From: Boseongicola sp. SB0662_bin_57
GTDB lineage: Bacteria; Pseudomonadota; Alphaproteobacteria; Rhodobacterales; Rhodobacteraceae
Length of the DNA: 8,627 bases
NCBI GenBank assembly: GCA_009839535.1
Contig: VXPN01000523.1
Coordinates: forward strand, 1 to 8,627
Reading direction: 5' to 3'
A model generated the notes under the pieces. The model did no database searches, was not told the DNA's origin, and was given only the letters and a program-made list of their open reading frames with translations. Positions within the stretch are counted from its first letter, which is position 1; each line of letters starts with the position of its first letter. A program made the translations under genes and the position numbers. Shown here in pieces: positions 6,535-8,627 of this stretch.

Positions 6535-7060
6535 AGACACTCTCGTCAACATCGAGAACTGGAACCCGGGGCGACATGATCACTCCGGGTTTGACTGTGG
6601 CGTCGGTCGGCTGAACAATTTTCTGAAACTGTCAGCGAAGAAGCAGCAGAAAGACGACATGAGCAGGGTCTACGTCGCGGTGGAGCCGGAGGAGTCAATG
6701 ATCCTTGGCTATCATGCGATCAATGTCGGCACGATGAATGTGGCCGAACTGGCCAGGCGACCAAGAGGCACACCGAGCCACGGCGAAGTCCCGGTTCTCT
6801 TCCTCGGGCAGGTTGCAGTCGACCAAATGGCCCAAGGTCTCGGGGTTGGCAGTCTTCTCACGCACCATGTGTTCGAGAAGGCTTGCGTCATCGCCGAGGA
6901 GGCTGGCTGCCATGCCGTCTTGCTGGACGTGATGTCGGACGGTGATCCGGAAGCCTTTGTCCGACGCAAGGGTTGGTACGAGGAATTCGGGTTTCAGAGC
7001 TTCGCAAGCAATGAGGCCCGGATGTTCATGACCATCAGGCAGGTTCGGCGGATCGTCTGA
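6524..7060 (+). CDS. GNAT acetyltransferase toxin (TacT/AtaT-like)
   Basis: A 178-residue GCN5-related acetyltransferase of the toxin branch. Typical signatures are FDCGVGRLNNFLKLSAKKQQ (23-42), SRVYVAV (47-53), the strand LGQVAVDQMAQGLGVG (94-109) with the acetyl-CoA pyrophosphate loop QGLGVG, and WYEEFGFQ (151-158), where Tyr152 corresponds to the conserved catalytic Tyr. Characterised relatives acetylate the amino group of aminoacyl-tRNAs and block translation; the tRNA targeted here cannot be predicted. The start overlaps the antitoxin end (ATG at 6524, antitoxin TGA at 6532-6534), so the pair is co-transcribed and translationally linked. All motifs are present, so the toxin appears intact. 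Downstream of it lies the degraded DUF2927 copy. Confidence 0.9.
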   Translation: MLTEDTLVNIENWNPGRHDHSGFDCGVGRLNNFLKLSAKKQQKDDMSRVYVAVEPEESMILGYHAINVGTMNVAELARRPRGTPSHGEVPVLFLGQVAVDQMAQGLGVGSLLTHHVFEKACVIAEEAGCHAVLLDVMSDGDPEAFVRRKGWYEEFGFQSFASNEARMFMTIRQVRRIV

Positions 7061-7138
7061 ACTTGCGGGAATGTCTGCGAAAGTCACCTTGAACCTCCGC
7101 ACTGATTCCTCGGGTCAGTTGATGAGGCCAATGCCACG

Positions 7139-7340
7139 GCGGTCGCAGTTGTCCGCGCCGAGCATCCCATGCTGTTGCGGCAGTCACGCTGTCACGAGGA
7201 ACTTGTCCAAGGGCTGGGCTTGCCGAACGACAGTCACGACGTCTGGCCATCGATCTCAGATGATGACGAGGAATTCGCGTTTCCGGCCACACAGGACGAA
7301 CTGTTGCTGCGCACGCTCCACGACCGGCACCTTCGCCCTT
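7139..7340 (+). pseudogene. Broken C-terminal fragment of a DUF2927 gene (partial duplicate)
   Basis: Translated in frame, this stretch gives AVAVVRAEHPMLLRQSRCHE, then ELVQGLGLPNDSHDVWPS and LLLRTLHDRHLRP. It parallels residues about 224-290 of the intact DUF2927 protein encoded at 5080-6021. A TGA at 7103-7105 closes the frame upstream, no start codon precedes the homologous block, and the whole N-terminal two thirds including the signal sequence is missing. Beyond LRP the similarity stops and the frame runs on through the antisense of the next gene, so the original stop is lost. The frame is uninterrupted within the block, and the HEEL and GLPNDS motifs are kept. It could be a remnant of a tandem paralogue or a partial duplication. 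At 83% identity it is not a very recent event. Confidence 0.8.
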
Positions 7341-7386
7341 TCCGGCAAGCAACCGGTTTCGGCGCCGGGACGGCAGCGCCCGTTCG

Positions 7387-8292
7387 TCACCTTTGCGGCT
7401 TTGCCTCGCTCCGATGCAGTTCCGCACCGACGATGTCCTCCATGACGCGCGTGCAGACCCAGTTGTCTCCGTCTGGATATCTGGTCCGGCCGGCGTGGAA
7501 GATCTGCATTGCCGCAGCCGCCGTGTGCAACGGGACGCCAAGATCCTCGCCGAGTCCCATCGAGATCGTGAGATCCTTGTGCATCGTGTTGATATGGCTT
7601 CCGGTACCCTCGAACTGCCGGTCGATGATCTTTTCGAGCGCGTTGTTCACGATGCCGCAACCCGCCGAAGAGGTTGAGAACACGTCCAGGATGACCTGGC
7701 CTGGAATGCCCGCCTTGGCGGCGAGAGCAGCTGCTTCGAATGTAGCGGAGAACTGCGCCCCGATCAGCGACTGCAGGCAGGCCTTCACGGTCTGGCCGTC
7801 GCCAGGCTTGCTTCCGACCCTGTGAATGTTCGCCGACACCGCCTCCATCACGGGAGCAAAGCGGTCAAGGACCTCGTCCGGCGCCGCTGCCATCATTGTC
7901 AGCGTGCCGCCCTGCGCACCCGGGAATCCGCCCGAAACCGGCGTGTCGATCATGTGGAGTCCGGTTTCCGCCAGCGCCTCTCCGATCTCACGTGCTTCCC
8001 GCGGCTTGACCGTGGCCGACAGGATCACTGCGCCTCCCGTGGCCATGGAGGACGCGAGGCCGTCTCCCAGGATCACGGACTTCGCCTGATCCCCGTTCAT
8101 CACCATGACGAAGACGGCGTCCGCGTTGGCGCCGACTTCGGCCGCGGAGGCGGCGGGCTTGCCACCCATTTCGGCGAAGGCCGTCACGCGCTCGACGCTC
8201 AGGTCCAGGCCAGTGACCTCAAATCCGTTCTTGATCAGGTTGCGGGCGATCCCGGATCCCATGTCCCCAAGGCCGATGACTCCAGCATTCAT
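7387..8292 (-). CDS. NAD(P)-dependent oxidoreductase, 3-hydroxyisobutyrate dehydrogenase superfamily
   Basis: A 301-residue beta-hydroxyacid dehydrogenase-type enzyme. The Rossmann dinucleotide motif GLGDMG is at 7-12, with Asp30 at the end of beta-2 (TGLDLS) favouring NAD over NADP. The substrate-binding signature DTPVSGGFPGAQGGTL spans 116-131. The helix GDGQTVKACLQSL (164-176) holds the catalytic Lys170, but Leu replaces the Asn usually three residues later in 3-hydroxyisobutyrate dehydrogenase proper. That points to another branch, such as the L-threonate dehydrogenase-like group. MHKDL (237-241) supplies the second conserved Lys-Asp. It would oxidise a 3-hydroxy acid in the cytoplasm; the substrate is unknown. 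ATG 8292 is preceded by GAGGAGA at good spacing. It is a single minus-strand gene in this window, convergent with the DUF2927 remnant, with no LacI-type operator found upstream. Confidence 0.9.
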   Translation of the reverse strand: MNAGVIGLGDMGSGIARNLIKNGFEVTGLDLSVERVTAFAEMGGKPAASAAEVGANADAVFVMVMNGDQAKSVILGDGLASSMATGGAVILSATVKPREAREIGEALAETGLHMIDTPVSGGFPGAQGGTLTMMAAAPDEVLDRFAPVMEAVSANIHRVGSKPGDGQTVKACLQSLIGAQFSATFEAAALAAKAGIPGQVILDVFSTSSAGCGIVNNALEKIIDRQFEGTGSHINTMHKDLTISMGLGEDLGVPLHTAAAAMQIFHAGRTRYPDGDNWVCTRVMEDIVGAELHRSEAKPQR

Positions 8293-8310
8293 GTGGCTCT
8301 CTCCTCACTT

Positions 8311-8324
8311 CCGGAAATGTCCGG
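8311..8324. repeat. Small inverted repeat in the leader of the oxidoreductase gene
   Basis: CCGGA (8311-8315) and TCCGG (8320-8324) form a perfect 5-bp stem with a 4-base loop. It sits 18 bases upstream of the start codon, next to the Shine-Dalgarno sequence. It could fold in the mRNA leader, but short GC-rich repeats arise by chance at this base composition. Confidence 0.3.
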
Positions 8325-8393
8325 CGTTGTGGTGATTGAGGGATTTCGCACGCCGTTGCCGGCGCTGGACGGATCCGGAAGACACCCTCTGAC

Positions 8394-8441
8394 GCACCTA
8401 CGGTGCTAAGTCATTGATATAGCGTCTATTTTCCCTCTCAA
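8394..8441 (-). promoter_or_regulatory. Candidate promoter and operator-like repeat upstream of the oxidoreductase gene
   Basis: On the minus strand TTGAGA (8441-8436) is followed after 16 bases by TATCAA (8419-8414), a weak sigma-70-like pair in the locally AT-rich patch. Just downstream, at 8394-8406, is the inverted repeat GCACC-TAC-GGTGC, well placed for a regulator near the transcription start. A further short repeat ATAG-CGT-CTAT (8419-8429) overlaps the -10. All of these are inferences from short matches. Confidence 0.3.
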
Positions 8442-8509
8442 GATCGTGGATTCGGGTGGAACAGTGTAACTTTCCTTCCGTGCCTGCAACTTACAGGAGG
8501 AAGAGAATC

Positions 8510-8584
8510 ATGTCCAGAATTCGACTCACTGAGGGTGTGTCCGGAATTTTGCACGGATTTCCAGCATTGATGCTTGATTGGTGA
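8510..8584 (+). CDS. Small reading frame (24 aa) behind a strong ribosome-binding site
   Basis: ATG 8510 is preceded by AGGAGG (8495-8500) nine bases upstream, one of the best ribosome-binding sites in the window. The frame reads MSRIRLTEGVSG, continues ILHGFPALMLDW and stops at TGA 8582-8584. I do not recognise it. It could be a leader peptide, a standalone small protein, or the start of a gene broken by a frameshift near 8570. One other frame stays open from about 8571 to the window edge. It is transcribed away from the oxidoreductase gene. The 335 bases from 8293 to the edge contain no other gene that I can support. Confidence 0.3.
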   Translation: MSRIRLTEGVSGILHGFPALMLDW

Positions 8585-8627
8585 TTCGCGGTCTGTCTTG
8601 ATGTCCTCAACGGCGCGGCCGTGGCAG

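Noticed and set aside
7169..7825. 218-residue plus-strand open frame
   Set aside because: Only its first part is DUF2927-like; the rest is antisense to the oxidoreductase gene, so it is a remnant plus read-through.
7822..8409. 195-residue plus-strand open frame opposite the oxidoreductase
   Set aside because: It is the antisense shadow of a gene with an intact Rossmann motif and dehydrogenase signatures.
1..8627. Search for tRNA, rRNA, CRISPR arrays, transposase genes and terminal inverted repeats
   Set aside because: None were seen by eye. The only repeats found are the DUF2927 direct repeat and short inverted repeats.

Overview
The window looks like chromosomal DNA of a GC-rich alphaproteobacterium, most likely a marine-type member of Rhodobacterales. 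This rests on the DUF2927 lipoprotein, the DUF1989-GcvT fusion, and the betaine-type ABC permease with an N-terminal extension. It is inferred from gene families; no marker gene or rRNA is present. Neither tRNA genes, insertion sequences nor a CRISPR array were seen.

Left part (1-4752): a divergently transcribed catabolic-type locus. On the minus strand, reading right to left, lie a 770-residue DUF1989 + GcvT (aminomethyltransferase-like) fusion, an ABC ATPase of the glycine betaine/proline (ProV/OpuAA) type, and the start of its permease, which leaves the window. Both junctions are ATGA stop/start overlaps, so this is a tight, translationally coupled operon. Facing away from it is a LacI-family regulator. 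The 106-base gap holds a near-perfect LacI-type operator (TGAAACCGGTTACA, 3629-3642). It sits just downstream of a TTGACA-containing candidate promoter for the operon, as a substrate-induced repressor site would. The inferred picture is uptake of a betaine-like or other N-methylated compound, followed by methyl (C1) transfer by the fusion enzyme under LacI-type control. The substrate cannot be read from sequence.

Middle part (4753-7345): a DUF2927 putative lipoprotein is followed by a DUF1778 (ribbon-helix-helix) antitoxin and a GNAT acetyltransferase toxin, a TacA/TacT-like pair. A 21-base inverted repeat 28 bases upstream of the antitoxin start is a good autoregulatory operator candidate. 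Just beyond the toxin lies a broken copy of the C-terminal third of the DUF2927 gene (about 83% nucleotide identity over about 200 bases). The toxin-antitoxin module is therefore bracketed by direct repeats 1390 bases apart.

Right part (7346-8627): an NAD(P)-dependent oxidoreductase of the 3-hydroxyisobutyrate dehydrogenase superfamily lies on the minus strand, convergent with the DUF2927 remnant. It is followed by an intergenic region with small inverted repeats and, at the window edge, a short plus-strand reading frame behind a strong Shine-Dalgarno sequence.
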